The notes beneath the pieces are model-generated. The model saw only the letters and a program-made list of their open reading frames with translations, ran no database searches and was not told where the DNA came from. Source: CAWBVG01 sp963792175 (lineage in GTDB: Bacteria; Acidobacteriota; Vicinamibacteria; Vicinamibacterales; CAVVIG01). From it: a stretch of 64,000 nt of DNA. This document shows, in pieces, positions 30,749 through 41,819 of this stretch. Every line of letters begins with the position of its first letter. Within the stretch, counting starts at the first letter, position 1. The DNA lies in assembly GCA_963792175.1 (NCBI GenBank), contig CAWBVG010000021.1:1-64000 (forward strand), written 5' to 3'. Position numbers and translations under genes: made by a program.

Positions 30749-31753
30749 TCACCGCGCGATCTTGCCGACGCCGCTGCACGGCGAGCCAGAGATCGCCTTT
30801 CTTGTCGATCTCCATGTTGCGCACGGTGCCGCCGCCGCTCGGGATCGGCCACGTCAGGAACTTCTTCGTCTCGGGGTTGAATCGGACGAGCACGTTCTTC
30901 GCCTCGTCTCCGGTCTCGACGTACCAGATCGGCGCCGTCTGACGTGACGTCGATCGCGTAGGGCTTGGAGTCGGGGCCGCCGGGCGACGCGAACTCCTCC
31001 ACCTTGCCGGTCTTCGGATCGAGGTGGCCCAGGAAGCCGCGCGCGTAGTCGCCGTACCACACCGTGTCGTCCTTGCCGATGGCGATGCGCCGCGGCCGCG
31101 CCTCCTTGTTGGGCAGCGGGTACTCGCGTGATGACCAGCGTCTTCGGATCGGCGCTGGCGATCTTGTTCGAGTTGAACTCGTCGAAGAACGGAACACCCT
31201 TCGAGTCAGGCGGACGCCGTACGGCCGCGAGTTGACGGTCGGCGATTCGACCAGCTTGATGGCGCCGTTCGGCGCCTTCGGGATCCAGCGTGCCGATGAA
31301 GTTGCCGGCCTGGACCGTGAAGAACAGCCGGCCGTCCTGCAGGAACGCGATCGTGTGGGGATCGCGTGGCCTTCGGGTTCGGCATCTTGTACTCGGTGAC
31401 CTTGCCGGTCTTGGGGTCGACCTTGCCGATGAGCCCCGCGGCGTTCCCCGTGTACCAGATGTTGCCGTCCTTGTCCGCCTGGAGACCATGCGGTCCGGAG
31501 TTCGGCGTCGGCAGCGCGAACTCCTTGAACTGTCGGTTGCCGGATCGAAGCGGCCGATCGTGCTGGCGCGTTGCGCCGTGTACCAGATCGATCCGTCCGG
31601 AGCCACGGCGGGATCGTGCGGGTACGCCGGCTTGCTCGGCGTCATCCACTCGTCGATCTTCACGTCGACGGAATCGGAAATCGCCGGCAGCGCCTGCAGC
31701 GCCGTCACCGAAGCCGCGGCGAGCACGAGCAACGCGAAGGCTTTCACGCGCAT
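30749..31753 (-). CDS. Virginiamycin B lyase-like beta-propeller, frame-broken
   Basis: About 334 residues. The start ATG at 31753 has GGAGG 5 nt upstream and a signal peptide (VKAFALLVLAAASVTALQAL). The rest is a repeated propeller unit: APDGSIWYTAQRASTIGRFD, DKDGNIWYTGNAAGLIGKVD, RLFFTVQAGNFIGTLD and KDDTVWYGDYARGFLGHLDP. These G-x-x-WYT blades are like streptogramin lyase (Vgb) and related secreted SMP-30-like propellers; the lyase activity itself is not expected in most such proteins. Seven or so breaks lie between 31540 and 30770. Its ATG lies only 12 nt from the ATG of the divergent gene. Confidence 0.7.
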
Positions 31754-31765
31754 AATGTCCTCCAG

Positions 31766-32380
31766 ATGAAGAGGATTGTAATCCCGGCGGCGCTGATTCT
31801 GATCGGCTGGCCGCTCGTCGCGTCGGCATTCAAGGAAGGGCCGTATCCGAATGTTACCGGCGGTTTCGGCGAACAGTCGTGCCACCTCTGCCACCTCGAC
31901 AATCCCATCAATGCGCCCGGCGGATCGGTGACGCTGACGGCGTTCCGTCCTCGTTCGCAGCCGGACAGACCTATCCGATTACCGTCACGATCAGCCGCGA
32001 CGGTCATGCGGCGGGGCGGATTCGAGATTGCCGCGAGGTTTGCGAGCGGGAAGCAGAAGGGAAGCAGGCTGGCGTCTGGAAGCCGCTCGACGCGCGCGTG
32101 CAGCTGATTCCCGGCGCGGTCGACAAAGTGCTGACGTTCGTCCAGCACAACCTGGCCGGCTCGCGGGCCGCCGACCGCGGGCGCGAACAGCTGGACGATC
32201 GACTGGACGGCGCCGCAGACGCCGGCCGCGCCCGTGCAGTTCAACGTCGCCGCCAACGCCTCGAACAACGACGACTCGCCGCTGGGCGACTACATCTACG
32301 TGAAGACGGTCAGAAGCACGCCGGCACGGGAGCGGGGCATCTTACGCCGCGGGCTTGCGTGCGACGCGTCGGAACTCTGA
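31766..32380 (+). CDS. Choice-of-anchor V / Reeler-like exported protein, frame-broken
   Basis: About 205 residues in three frames. A signal peptide (KRIVIPAALILIGWPLVASA) is followed by QSCHLCHLDNPINAPGGSVT, a CxxCH site, then YPITVTISRDGHA, GGFEIAARFAS, then KQAGVWKPLDARVQLI and late TIDWTAPQTPAAPVQFNVAA with NASNNDDSPLGDYIYV. This order is that of choice-of-anchor V proteins, a Reeler-like beta domain attached to a CxxCH segment. The CxxCH could bind heme. The C-terminus past about 32310 runs through convergent sequence and is uncertain. The start has no ribosome site and is 12 nt from the divergent propeller start. Confidence 0.65.
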
Positions 32381-35036
32381 AAGCCAGTTCTGGACAAATC
32401 GAACAACAGGCACGGCAAGGGTCCGCTCGGATTCGACCGTCAAGAATCGCCGGCCGTCGCGACTGACACCGTATCGCGCAGTCGGACCAGGGGCGAGCGA
32501 AGAATCGGATGGTCGAAGAGGCGCTCGGGAGACCCTGCGGAGAACGCAACAGCGGTCGAGACGACGACGCGCATCAACGTGTCGCCCTCCTTGAAGAACA
32601 ACTCCTGGCCGTCTGGTCCCCACGCCGGCGCCTCACCGCCATTCTGGGATACCTGCCAGCGCCCTCGACCATCCGGGAACGGGCGGACGTAAACCTCGAA
32701 TCGTCCGCCGATATTCGAGGAGTAGGCCGCGTATCGTCCGTTCGGAGCGATCACATCGCGCCCTCGTTTGCGGAGTTCTGCGAAAAGTTGATCGCCTCGC
32801 CATTCCCGCCGGCGCCGTCATTTCTCCAAACCAGATGCTGGAATTCGCGCTTCCGGTCAGCCCGCCTTCAAGGACGATGTAGCCCATGTAGCGGCCGTCC
32901 GCCGTACGGTCCACGGCCGCTTTGAATCCTTTCGGCGCCGGAACGGGCAGTGCTTTGCCAAATCCGTCGGCGGACTTGACCATGATCACGGTGTCGTTGA
33001 GCGTTTTCTGCAGCGTGAAATAGATCTCGTCTCCCGATCGGGAGAAGATCGCGAACAAGGGTTTCGCGCCTTCCGATTCGCCTCCGAGCTCGAATCGCGT
33101 TCTGCCGAAGCGCTGTACGTCATAGAGCCAATACGCGCGATTCGCTCCGTCTGGCGCAACCACGATGCCCGACGACCATCCGGTGAGAGCGATAGGATAT
33201 CGATGCTTTCGTGCGTCTGACCAGCCTGCTCGAGAATCTTCCCTTCGCGATCGCGCCATGCGAGTCGCTGGCCTCGAACGCGACCGGCATCCAGGTAGGT
33301 GAGCGTCCGTCCTCAGAGAGACTCATTCCCTGGCCGGACCTTTCGATGAGGAACGCCTCACCATTGCGGTGAGTGTCTGTGGCGAAAACGGCAGCGCCCA
33401 AATCGACGGGCTCGCCACTGGGTTCCGTCGATACAGGATGCGCCCGCGATGGCGAGGACCGAGCTCGGGCCAGTTGCTTTCGAGCTGCGCCAAGACCTGG
33501 CGTTCGCCGTCAGGCGTTCGCAGAACCAGGTCGTGGCCCGCTGCTTTCGATTCTGCGAACACGACGGCTCGTCCGCGCGGCGTGTCAAAGAGGATCACAT
33601 CGTCGGCATGGTCCTCCTTCCACAGCAACCTCGGTGATCCCGCGCGGGCCGGAACCTCGTAAATTCCTGCGCCGTACCTGCTGAACACGATCGATTCGCC
33701 GTCGTGGCTCCAGGCGATGCCGGCTACCTGGCGACCGCTCGATCGTCCATCGGGCAGCGTGCAAATCGTCGTCGCGGAGCCACCTTGCGAGACGGACACT
33801 CGCCTCAATTCGTGCTCCGCGGGAAACACCAGGTCCTGGCTGTCCGGCGACCAAGTCAGGTAATAGGCCGAGTCCGAATAGTAGCCGCCATCGGCTTTGC
33901 CACCGGGAATCTCGCGCGGTGTCTCGCTGGCCACATCCCGAATCGACAGTCGGCCGTTCGATCGGTAGGCGATGTGGCGTCCGTTGGGCGAAATCACAGG
34001 GCGGACTTCGTCAAGCGCCATCGAAAACCGGTGGACTGATTCGTCGCCGCCACTTGCACCTTTGCGCGGGAGCAGGGCGAGGCCGGACAGACTCACGATG
34101 AGCAGTGCACCGAGGAGCTCGACGGCGATGCGAAGTCGACGCACGCCTGGATGTGAGAATGACGTCCTGTCTATCTCCGTCGCCGACGCGTCGAGCTCGA
34201 TCCGAGCATCGCCGATGTCGCGCAATCGACGCTTCGGATCCTTCTCCAGGCATCGTTGCAGCAATCTCCGCACGCTTGGCGGTGTCGCTTCGGGCAACGC
34301 GCGCCACTCCGGCTCGCGCGTCAGAATCGCGGCGACGGTGTCCGATACCGTTTCACCGACGAACGGGGCGCGCGCCGTCAGCATTTGATAGAGCACGCAG
34401 CCAAAGGCCCAGATGTCGGTACGCTTGTCGATCGTCTTGCCGCGCACCTGCTCCGGGCTCATATATGCCGGAGTGCCCAGCAGCACGCCTTCACCGGTGT
34501 GAGCAACGGTGAGTGTCGGTGATTGCGTCGAGATCGGCGTTCGCGCGCCTCGTCGCCGGACGCCTTCGCCAGACCGAAATCGAGGACCTTGGCGACACCC
34601 TCGGGCGTCACCTTGATGTTTGCCGGCTTGAGATCGCGGTGGATGATCCCCTTCTCGTGGGCCACATCGAGCGCTTCCGCGATTTGCCGCGCGATCGGAA
34701 CCGCTTCGTCGATGGGTATTGCGCCGCGCGTGATGCGCTCGCGCCAGTGTCGGCCCTTCGACCAGTTCCATCACCAGCGCGCGGGCACCCTGGCCTTCTT
34801 CGAGCCCGTAAATGTGCGCGATGTTCGGATGATTGAGCGACGCGAGCGACGTGCGCCTCGCGCTGGAGGCGCGCCAGTCGGTCGGGGTCGCTCGCGACCG
34901 CTGGCAACAGCACCTTGATCGCCACGTCGCGATTGAGCGTCGTATCGCGCGCGCGATACACCTCGCCCATTCCGCCCGCACCCAGTGCGAAGCGGATCTC
35001 GAATGGCCCGAGGCGAGTGCCAGCTGCGAGCGTCAT
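32342..35036 (-). CDS. Serine/threonine protein kinase with TolB/WD40-like propeller, frame-broken
   Basis: About 898 residues. Start ATG 35036 (MTLAAGTRLGPFEIRFALGA). The kinase domain shows GAGGMGEVYRARDTTLNRDV, IKVLLP, MELVEGPTL, HRDLKPANIKV, a DFGLAKA segment, GTPAYMSPEQVRGKTIDKRT and DIWAFGCVLYQML. A membrane helix follows (LLGALLIVSLSGLALL). The outer part is a TolB-like propeller with repeated WSPDSQDLVF, WSHDGESIVF and APNGRYAAYSSNIGG, ending GVSRDGRRFLTVES. It is a Hanks-type receptor kinase. At least seven breaks occur, several near 34560-34850. A second kinase diverges 222 nt away. Confidence 0.85.
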
Positions 35037-35184
35037 CCGCAAATCGTGCAGGCCGATTCTACGCCCGGACCGGCTCTTGGCCGGACCACGACAGTCGAAC
35101 GGCGAATTGAACTCACGTGCAGGATCATTTTCCCAGCTCAGCTGTGATCGGGTCGATTCACCCCCGCCGAATCCGGCCGGTCGG

Positions 35185-35190
35185 TATAAT
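35185..35190 (+). promoter_or_regulatory. -10 box upstream of the second kinase
   Basis: A perfect TATAAT lies about 68 nt upstream of the kinase start at 35258 in the divergent gap. No good -35 box is seen at 17 nt, so the assignment is weak. The gap of 221 nt should hold both divergent promoters. Confidence 0.35.
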
Positions 35191-35257
35191 CCGAGACACC
35201 GACAGGCGATTGCGCGTCTAACACTGCAGCCGGTCCATGACCTGGGTCCGTCACACG

Positions 35258-37443
35258 ATGTCCTCCGATTCCCGCACCATGGCGTCGCCCGCCGTCATCG
35301 TCGGACGGTATCGCGATCGTCACGCTGATCGCCCACGGCGGCATGGGCTCGCTGTACCTCGCCCGCGATCCGGCGATCGATCGCACCATCGCGCTGAAGC
35401 TGCTGCAGAAGGGATTTGACGACGAGTCCGCGCGGGAGCGGTTCGCGCGCGAAGCTCGGGCGGCCGGGCGGCTTCGACATCCCAACATCGTGACGGTCTT
35501 CGATGTCGGCGAGCACGACGACCAGCCGTTCATCGCCATGGAGTACGTGCCTGGCGAAACACTGGACCAGCTGATCCGGCGGCGAACGCCGCTTTCGATC
35601 GCGAACCGGCTGCTCATCCTCGAGGACGTCTGCTCCGGGCTGCACTTCGCTCACACCGAAGGGATCATTCACCGCGATATCAAGCCGGCCAACGTCATTC
35701 TCGACATCGCCGGCACGATCAAGATTCTCGATTTCGGGCTCGCCCATGCGCCGGACTCCGGCATCACCAGGGTCGGGGATCAACTGGGCACGTTGAACTA
35801 CATGTCGCCGGAGCAGGTGCTCGGCGCGCATCTGGATCATCGCTCAGACATCTATGCCGTCGGCGCGCTCGCCTACGAGCTGATCTCGTACCAGAGAGCG
35901 TTTCCCGGGACGGTGCAGAGACGGAACGATGTACCGGATCCTGAACAGCGATCCGGCGCCGCTCGCCGCCCTCGTGCCCGGCCTCGATCCTGAGGTCGCG
36001 CGGATCGTCGAGCGCGCGATGCGCAAAGAGGCCGACCAGCGGTACCAGAGCCTGGACGACATGCGCGAGGATCTCGCGACGGTCCGTCGTCGTCTCGAGG
36101 GGTCCGACACCGCTCCGGCGCCCGACGTCGACGCTCTCACTACCGTCGAACCGCGAAGCGCCGCCGAGGGCAGTTCGCCGCTCACGCCGATGCCGGTCCG
36201 GCAGTCCCGGGCGCGTGCGCTTGCCGGCGTCGCGCGCGATTCCACACCGGTGGTGCGCGAGGAGCTCGCGTCCTCCGCTCCAACGCTCGGCTCCGCGCCG
36301 GCGAGCGAGCTGAGGCCGCCCGAAGCCGCTGTCCGTCGAGGGTCGAAGCGACTCGCGATCGCCGGCGCGATCGCGGCCGCAGTGCTGGTTGGTCTGATCG
36401 CTGCGTACTCTCGATCCGCCTCGTCGAATGGACGTCTCGCGGCCGGTGACACCGCCAAGACGCCGGAGACACTGTCGGCGCCTGCGGCAGTGCCAACACC
36501 AAATGCCGGAGACGCCGATCGGAGTGCGGCTGCGATCGATGAACGTCTCAAGCAGATTCGAGCGACGGCCGCGCAACAGCTCGCGGCCGGACAGCGTTCG
36601 CAACTGCTCGATACGCTCAACGCCGGACTCTATCTGGACGGCAACGACGTGGAGTTGAATCGGCTGCTCGACGACTTGAAGCGCGCGGCGCGGCAGTTCG
36701 CGGCGCAGGCCCGTACCAACGCGGCGCGCCGCGGCGCCAGCGAAGGCGCGTCACTCGAGTTTCGAGACGGCCTGGCGCGGGAACGCGGTGGCGAGGCGTT
36801 CGATCGGGCCGGCGATCGGGCGCAGGCGATTCGTGCCTTCTGGGCGGCTACCGACCTGTTCGACCGTTCGTCGGGGAACCCGGCACGAACCGTCGCGCCG
36901 GCGGTGGCGGCGGCTGTGCCGTCACCGCCGCCGGAACCCGCTGCCCCGGTCGCGAGGCGCGATCTCTCCTCGGCACCCGCAGACCGGCCGGCTCCACCCG
37001 CACCGCCACCGGCTGGGCCACCCTCGTCTGACAAGCCGCCTCAAGTGGCGCTCCCAGCGACGCCGGTGCCGTCGACTTCGGTATCGGCTGACGGCGGCCG
37101 CGACGCGCGAGGGTCTGATGTCGCCGCGATTCAGGAGACCCTGCGGCGCTACGCGGACGCGTACGGCAGCCGCGACGTGGCCGCGGTCAAAAAGGTACTG
37201 CCGTCCCTCAGCGTCCAGCAGTTGCGCGGGCTCGAAAAGGACTTTTCGGATTACCGCAGCTACAGCGTCGAGATTGCCGATCCGCACATCTCGGTCGACC
37301 GCGAGACGGCAGTCGCGACCTCTCAGGTGACGCGGTCGTTCGTCACCAGGAGCGGCGTCGCCGGTGGACACACCATGGCGACGACGTTCCGGCTACGGAA
37401 GATCGACGGATCGTGGGTGATCGAACGGCTGGAGTCGCGGTGA
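35258..37443 (+). CDS. Serine/threonine protein kinase with C-terminal NTF2-like domain
   Basis: About 728 residues. Start ATG 35258 (MSSDSRTMASPAVIVGRY), then AHGGMGSLYLARDPAIDRTI, IALKLLQKGF, MEYVPGETLDQLI, HRDIKPANVIL, DFGLAHA and LGTLNYMSPEQVLGAHLDHR. One extra C near 35315 and one extra A near 35925 break the frame. A membrane helix (LAIAGAIAAAVLVGLIAAY) separates the kinase from an Ala/Pro-rich outer region with a helix-rich stretch (residues about 420-520). The last 100 residues (AIQETLRRYADAYGSRDVAA then IADPHISVDRETAVA) look like an NTF2/SnoaL-type domain. It may sense a small molecule outside the cell; that is inference. Confidence 0.85.
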
Positions 37444-37489
37444 GACACGGTTCATCACGAAGCTACGTTCGAGCCTTCGTGATAGACCG

Positions 37490-38926
37490 TCAAAACGAGT
37501 AGTCGAGGCTGATCACCGGCGTCACGCGGTCTCGCAGGCCAGCGCTGGTCAGCGCAAACAGCAGGTTCGCCGACACGAGCATTTTCCGGTACGGGTTGAA
37601 CCTCACCCCGGTGGTGCCGACCACGAGGTTCAGGTTGCCGGGCTCCAGTCGGAACTGACGTTTTGTGACGTGCTCGACCGGCCGGTTGGGCGTAGGGCCA
37701 GACCCGCCACCACCGCCGCCGCCACCGCCTCCTCCGCCCGTGCCGCCGGTGCCTCCGGGGCCCGCCTCCACGAAATCGAAAATGGTATCGGCTTCCCTGA
37801 GCCGCCCCTGATCGCGAATCGTGCGTCCGAGAACATCGGCGATCAGCGTCAAACGGGGCGAGACGGCCACGTCGACACCCGCCGCGTAGTTCCATTCGCT
37901 GTGCAGCGAGGCACCGGGCAGGCCGCCGCGGCTCGTGTACGTGTAGCCGGCGTTGAGATGCGGCGAGAAGTTGCCCACTGCAATCGACCCGATGCCATAG
38001 ACCTTCGCTTGAAGCGCACCGGTCCCGAGCAGATCGCTTTCGTCGCCAGTAGGAGTCCGCACGTCGATGGCCGCCGCGAGTCCGCCGCCTCGCCCGGGCA
38101 GAACGTTGTACTTCGCGCGCACCAGCACGTCGCCCAGGCCCGCGGCGTGGCCCGATAGCGCAAAGATGTGTTCGTCCGGGTTGTCGCCTTCGAAGACGTG
38201 AAGGTCGGGGTTCGCGGTGGTCGCGAGACGGAGAATACGCGCGCGAATGCTCGCGTCGATGTCGACGGCGACCAGCGGGACGGCCACGCCGAGATCGAGC
38301 CGGTCCGTCAGTCCGTACGTCGCCTCGAACACCACCGTATTGGTGGTGAGGTTGAGCGCGAGCGCCGCCTCGATGATGTCGCCCTCGAACGCGGGATTCA
38401 ACAGGCTGCCGTCTCCGGCCTGGGCGCCGTTCTGAACCTTGCCGCAACAGTCCGTATGCTGGATGTAGAAGTTGATCTCGCGCTGCCGCAGGCTCTTGCC
38501 CTCGAAGGTGTCGTACTTCGATCGCTGGTAGCCGACGCCCAGACTTCCGCGCTGGCGGCCAATCGTCAGCGCGCGCTCGGCGAAAATCGGACCGAAGCTC
38601 TCGCTGGTGCGGCTGAAGGTTCCGAGCGCCGGGTCATAGGTGTAGGTGAATCCGCCCGAGGACGAGCCGAGCGGGAACGTCGACAGCAACGTCACGATCT
38701 GCTGGTTGAACTGCTGCGGCGTCTGCAACTGCTCCGGGCTCGGCTTGAAATGTGCGGCGTGGCTGGGTACTTCGGGCGTGCTCCTCGGGGCGAGCACGAT
38801 GGTGTTGCCGAACAGGTTGGTCAGGATTTCCGAGAGCGGCAGCCGCGATTCCTGGCAGATCGCCGGTTGCGCCACGAGCAGGCCGAGCGCCGCCGCGATC
38901 GAGACGCGATAGATCCACGTTCGCAT
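37490..38926 (-). CDS. Outer-membrane beta-barrel transporter-like protein
   Basis: A 478-residue intact protein with a signal peptide (YRVSIAAALGLLVAQPAIC). The start ATG 38926 is preferred over an upstream in-frame ATG. The mature part contains many alternating strands (GLGDVLVRAKYNVLPGRGGG, AVGNFSPHLNAGYTYTSRGG) and ends PVISLDYSF with a terminal phenylalanine, as in outer-membrane barrels. The overall look is of the MetA-pathway phenol-degradation transporter-like barrels. A run of about 12 glycines near plus 37700-37750 forms a flexible insert. It is divergent from the ADOP permease and convergent with the second kinase. Confidence 0.68.
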   Translation of the reverse strand: MRTWIYRVSIAAALGLLVAQPAICQESRLPLSEILTNLFGNTIVLAPRSTPEVPSHAAHFKPSPEQLQTPQQFNQQIVTLLSTFPLGSSSGGFTYTYDPALGTFSRTSESFGPIFAERALTIGRQRGSLGVGYQRSKYDTFEGKSLRQREINFYIQHTDCCGKVQNGAQAGDGSLLNPAFEGDIIEAALALNLTTNTVVFEATYGLTDRLDLGVAVPLVAVDIDASIRARILRLATTANPDLHVFEGDNPDEHIFALSGHAAGLGDVLVRAKYNVLPGRGGGLAAAIDVRTPTGDESDLLGTGALQAKVYGIGSIAVGNFSPHLNAGYTYTSRGGLPGASLHSEWNYAAGVDVAVSPRLTLIADVLGRTIRDQGRLREADTIFDFVEAGPGGTGGTGGGGGGGGGGGGSGPTPNRPVEHVTKRQFRLEPGNLNLVVGTTGVRFNPYRKMLVSANLLFALTSAGLRDRVTPVISLDYSF

Positions 38927-38946
38927 GTGAGGACTCTGTTCCGAGC

Positions 38947-38973
38947 ATCGTACGGATGTCGTGCGCCTGTCAA
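38947..38973 (-). promoter_or_regulatory. Possible promoter of the outer-membrane protein
   Basis: On the minus strand a TTGACA (38973-38968) and a TACGAT (38952-38947) lie 15 nt apart, about 21 nt before the ATG at 38926. The -35 box is consensus, but the spacer is 2 nt shorter than ideal, so this is a moderate call. Confidence 0.4.
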
Positions 38974-39070
38974 TCCGGGAAATCTCGGTCCCTCGACCCT
39001 GATTGAACGCGCCAGCCACGGCCAGCTACGCGCGCTCGCGCGAGGATGCACGTCGGCGCATAATCTGGGT

Positions 39071-41553
39071 ATGACGTTTCTCCACGACTTGAGATTTGGC
39101 GCGCGCCTGCTGGCGAAGACTCCAGGGTTCACCGCCGTCGCCGCCATCTCGCTCGCGCTTGGCATCGGCGCCAACACCACCGTGTTCACGCTCGTCAACG
39201 CCGTGCTGCTGCATCCGTTGCCGGTCGAAGATCCCGCGCAGCTCGTGTCGGTCTTCACGACCGACGAGCGTAATCAGGGGAGCGGCGCCGCGTTCGGCGA
39301 CTTTCTTCAAACCTCGCCGATGAACTTCAAGGACCTTCGCGACAAGAACGAAGTCTTCTCGGGCACGGCCGGCCATGTCGGACTCCCGCTGAACATCACC
39401 GGTGGAACCGGCAACCCCGATCAGATCTTTGGCGAGCTGGTCACCGGCAACTACTTCACCGTGCTTGGCGCGCGCCCGCAGATCGGACGCGGTTTTCTGC
39501 CCGATGAAGACGAAACGCCGGGCGCGAAGCTGGTGACGGTGTTGGGCTACGGCGAGTGGCAGAAGCGCTACGGCGGCGATCCGTCGATCGTCGGCCGCAC
39601 AATCACATTGAACGGGGCGAGCTTTCACCGTCGTCGGCGTGATGCCGAAGGGATTCAAAGGGACCAATGCGATCGGTGCGCCGGCGCTGTGGGTGCCATA
39701 CATGACCTACCCGCAGACGACGACCGGCTTCTTCCGCGAGCTGGCGCAGCCGAACAGCCGGCGCGGGCTGATATTCAACGTGACCGGCCGGCTCAAGCCA
39801 GGCGTGTCCGTGCAGCAGGCCGAGGCGAACCTCAAGACGATCGCCCGACAGCTCGAGCAGGAATACCCCAATGACAACAAGGGTCGCAGCGTCACGCTGG
39901 TGCCGCTCGCGCAGGCGACGATCAACCCCGGGTTCCGCGGCAACATCGTCAGGACCGGCGGCCTCTTGATGACCATCGTCGGCCTCGTCCTGCTGATCGC
40001 GTGCGCGAACGTCGCGAACCTGCTGCTGGCGCGCGCGGCGGTGCGGCAGAAGGAGATCGCGGTACGGTTGTCACTTGGCGCCGGACGGTGGCAGCTGATC
40101 AGGCAGTTGCTGACCGAAGGCACGCTGCTCGCGCTGATCGGCGGCGCGGCCGGCCTGCTGCTGACGTTCTGGGCACAGAGTCTCCTGTGGTCGTTCCGCC
40201 CGCCCTTCCTCGCCGTCGATGCCATCGATCTCCAGCCGGATATGCGGGTGCTGCTGTTCACGCTTGCGGTATCAGTGGCGACCGGCGTGGTCTTCGGGCT
40301 GGCGCCGGCGATTCAGGCCTCGCGGCCCGACCTGGTTGGCGAGCTGAAGGAAAAGACCGGCGCTCCCACTGGATCGAATCGACTGTTCAGCCTGCGCAAC
40401 CTGCTGGTGTCGTCGCAGGTCGCGCTCTCGCTCGTCGCGCTCGTCGGCGCCGGCCTGTTCCTGCGCAGCCTCCAGAACGCGCAGCGCATCAGTCCGGGAT
40501 TCGACACGGAACACCTCTCCGTGCTGTCGTTCGATCTCGGCGCGCAGGGTTACACGGAGGAGCGCGGCCGTCAGTTCCAGCAGCGGGTGCTCGAGCGGGT
40601 GGCCTCGGTGCCAGGCGTTCAAGCGGCGTCGGTCGCGAGCGTCGTCCCGTTGTTTGCCGGCGGCTTCGCCCGCACGGTGTTTCTCGAAGGACAGGACGCG
40701 TCCGATCGTCGCGCCGGCCGCCTCGTGCAGATCAGCGTGGTCGGGCCGAAGTACCTGGAAACGACCGGCATTCCGCTCTTGCGAGGCCGGACCGTGAACG
40801 AGACGGACCAGCCGAACACGCCAATCGCGGTCGTCATCAACGAGACGATGGCGAAGCGGTTCTGGCCCGATCAGGAGGCGATCGGCAAACGCTTCAAGTT
40901 CTTCGGCCAGGACTTTTTCACGATGGTGGTCGGCATCGCGAAGGACAGCAAATACAACTTCATCGGCGAGGAGCCGACGCCGTTCATCTATCAGTCGACG
41001 ACGCAGGTGTACCAGCCGCAGCTGTCGCTGTTCGTCAAGGCGCCGGCGCCGCAGGCGGTGCTCGGCACCGTGCGCGGCGAAGTGCAGCAGCTCGATCGCA
41101 ATCTGCCGTTGACCGGCGTGTTCACGCTGACCGAGATCTTCGACCAGGCGCTGTGGGCGCCGCGGATGGCGGCGTCGCTGCTGCTGGTGTTCGCGGCGTT
41201 ATCGCTCGTGCTGTCGGTGATCGGCATCTACGGCGTGATGGCCTATGCCGTGAGCCAGCGGACGCGCGAGCTGGGCATCCGGATGGCGCTCGGCGCGAGC
41301 CGCACGCGACGTGCTGCGCCTGGTCGTCGCGCAGGGTCTGCGGTTGACGCTGATGGGCGTCGTCTTCGGCCTCGTGGCGTCGTTCGCCGTGACGCGGCTG
41401 GTCACGAGTCTGCTCTACAGCGTCAGTCCGACCGACGTCGTGACATTTACAGTCGTGCCGCTGGTGCTCGCCGTCGCGGCGCTGGCCGCGAGCTATCTGC
41501 CGGCGCTGCGCGCCACGCGCATCGACCCGATGACCGCCCTTCGATACGACTGA
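39071..41553 (+). CDS. ADOP-type MacB/FtsX permease
   Basis: About 827 residues. Start ATG 39071 (MTFLHDLRFGARLLAKTPGF), followed by TAVAAISLALGIGANTTVFT, the highly characteristic ADOP N-terminus. The protein has two MacB-type periplasmic domains and two FtsX blocks, for example MTIVGLVLLIACANVANLLL and ARAAVRQKEIAVRLSLGAGR, and a final block VLSVIGIYGVMAYAVSQRTR with ELGIRMALGASR. It ends ATRIDPMTALRYD. ADOPs are abundant in acidobacteria and lack a linked ATPase gene, and none is seen here. The function is probably lipoprotein or efflux transport with an unlinked ATPase. Breaks lie near 39625 and 41300. Confidence 0.88.
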
Positions 41554-41695
41554 TGCCGATTTGTGATTCGCCAGCCGTTCTGTGTCTGCGGTGGAGGCAG
41601 GAATGTTTGCGACTCTGACCGCCTCGCGGCGTTGTGTTTCGCGATCGGTGGTTACTTCACGAAGCTCTCGCAGGGCTTGAGCGCATGGCGCGAGA

Positions 41696-41738
41696 CACGA
41701 AAAAGACCCAAGGGTTTCGTGATTTCGTGTTTTCGTGG
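41696..41738. repeat. Octamer array (TTTCGTG word) with inverse word
   Basis: TTTCGTGA, TTTCGTGT and TTTCGTGG follow each other at 41715-41738, and CACGAAA at 41696-41702 is the inverse word. They can form a small hairpin. The remaining part of this 266-nt gap between the permease and the first oxidase (41554-41819) holds no other feature that I can identify. Confidence 0.6.
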
Positions 41739-41819
41739 CAGGCCACAATGGTCCCATTCAGCGTGGACGCTCCACTAGTTGTCGTCGGTCGCACGATTCT
41801 CTGGTAGCATCCGCACGCG

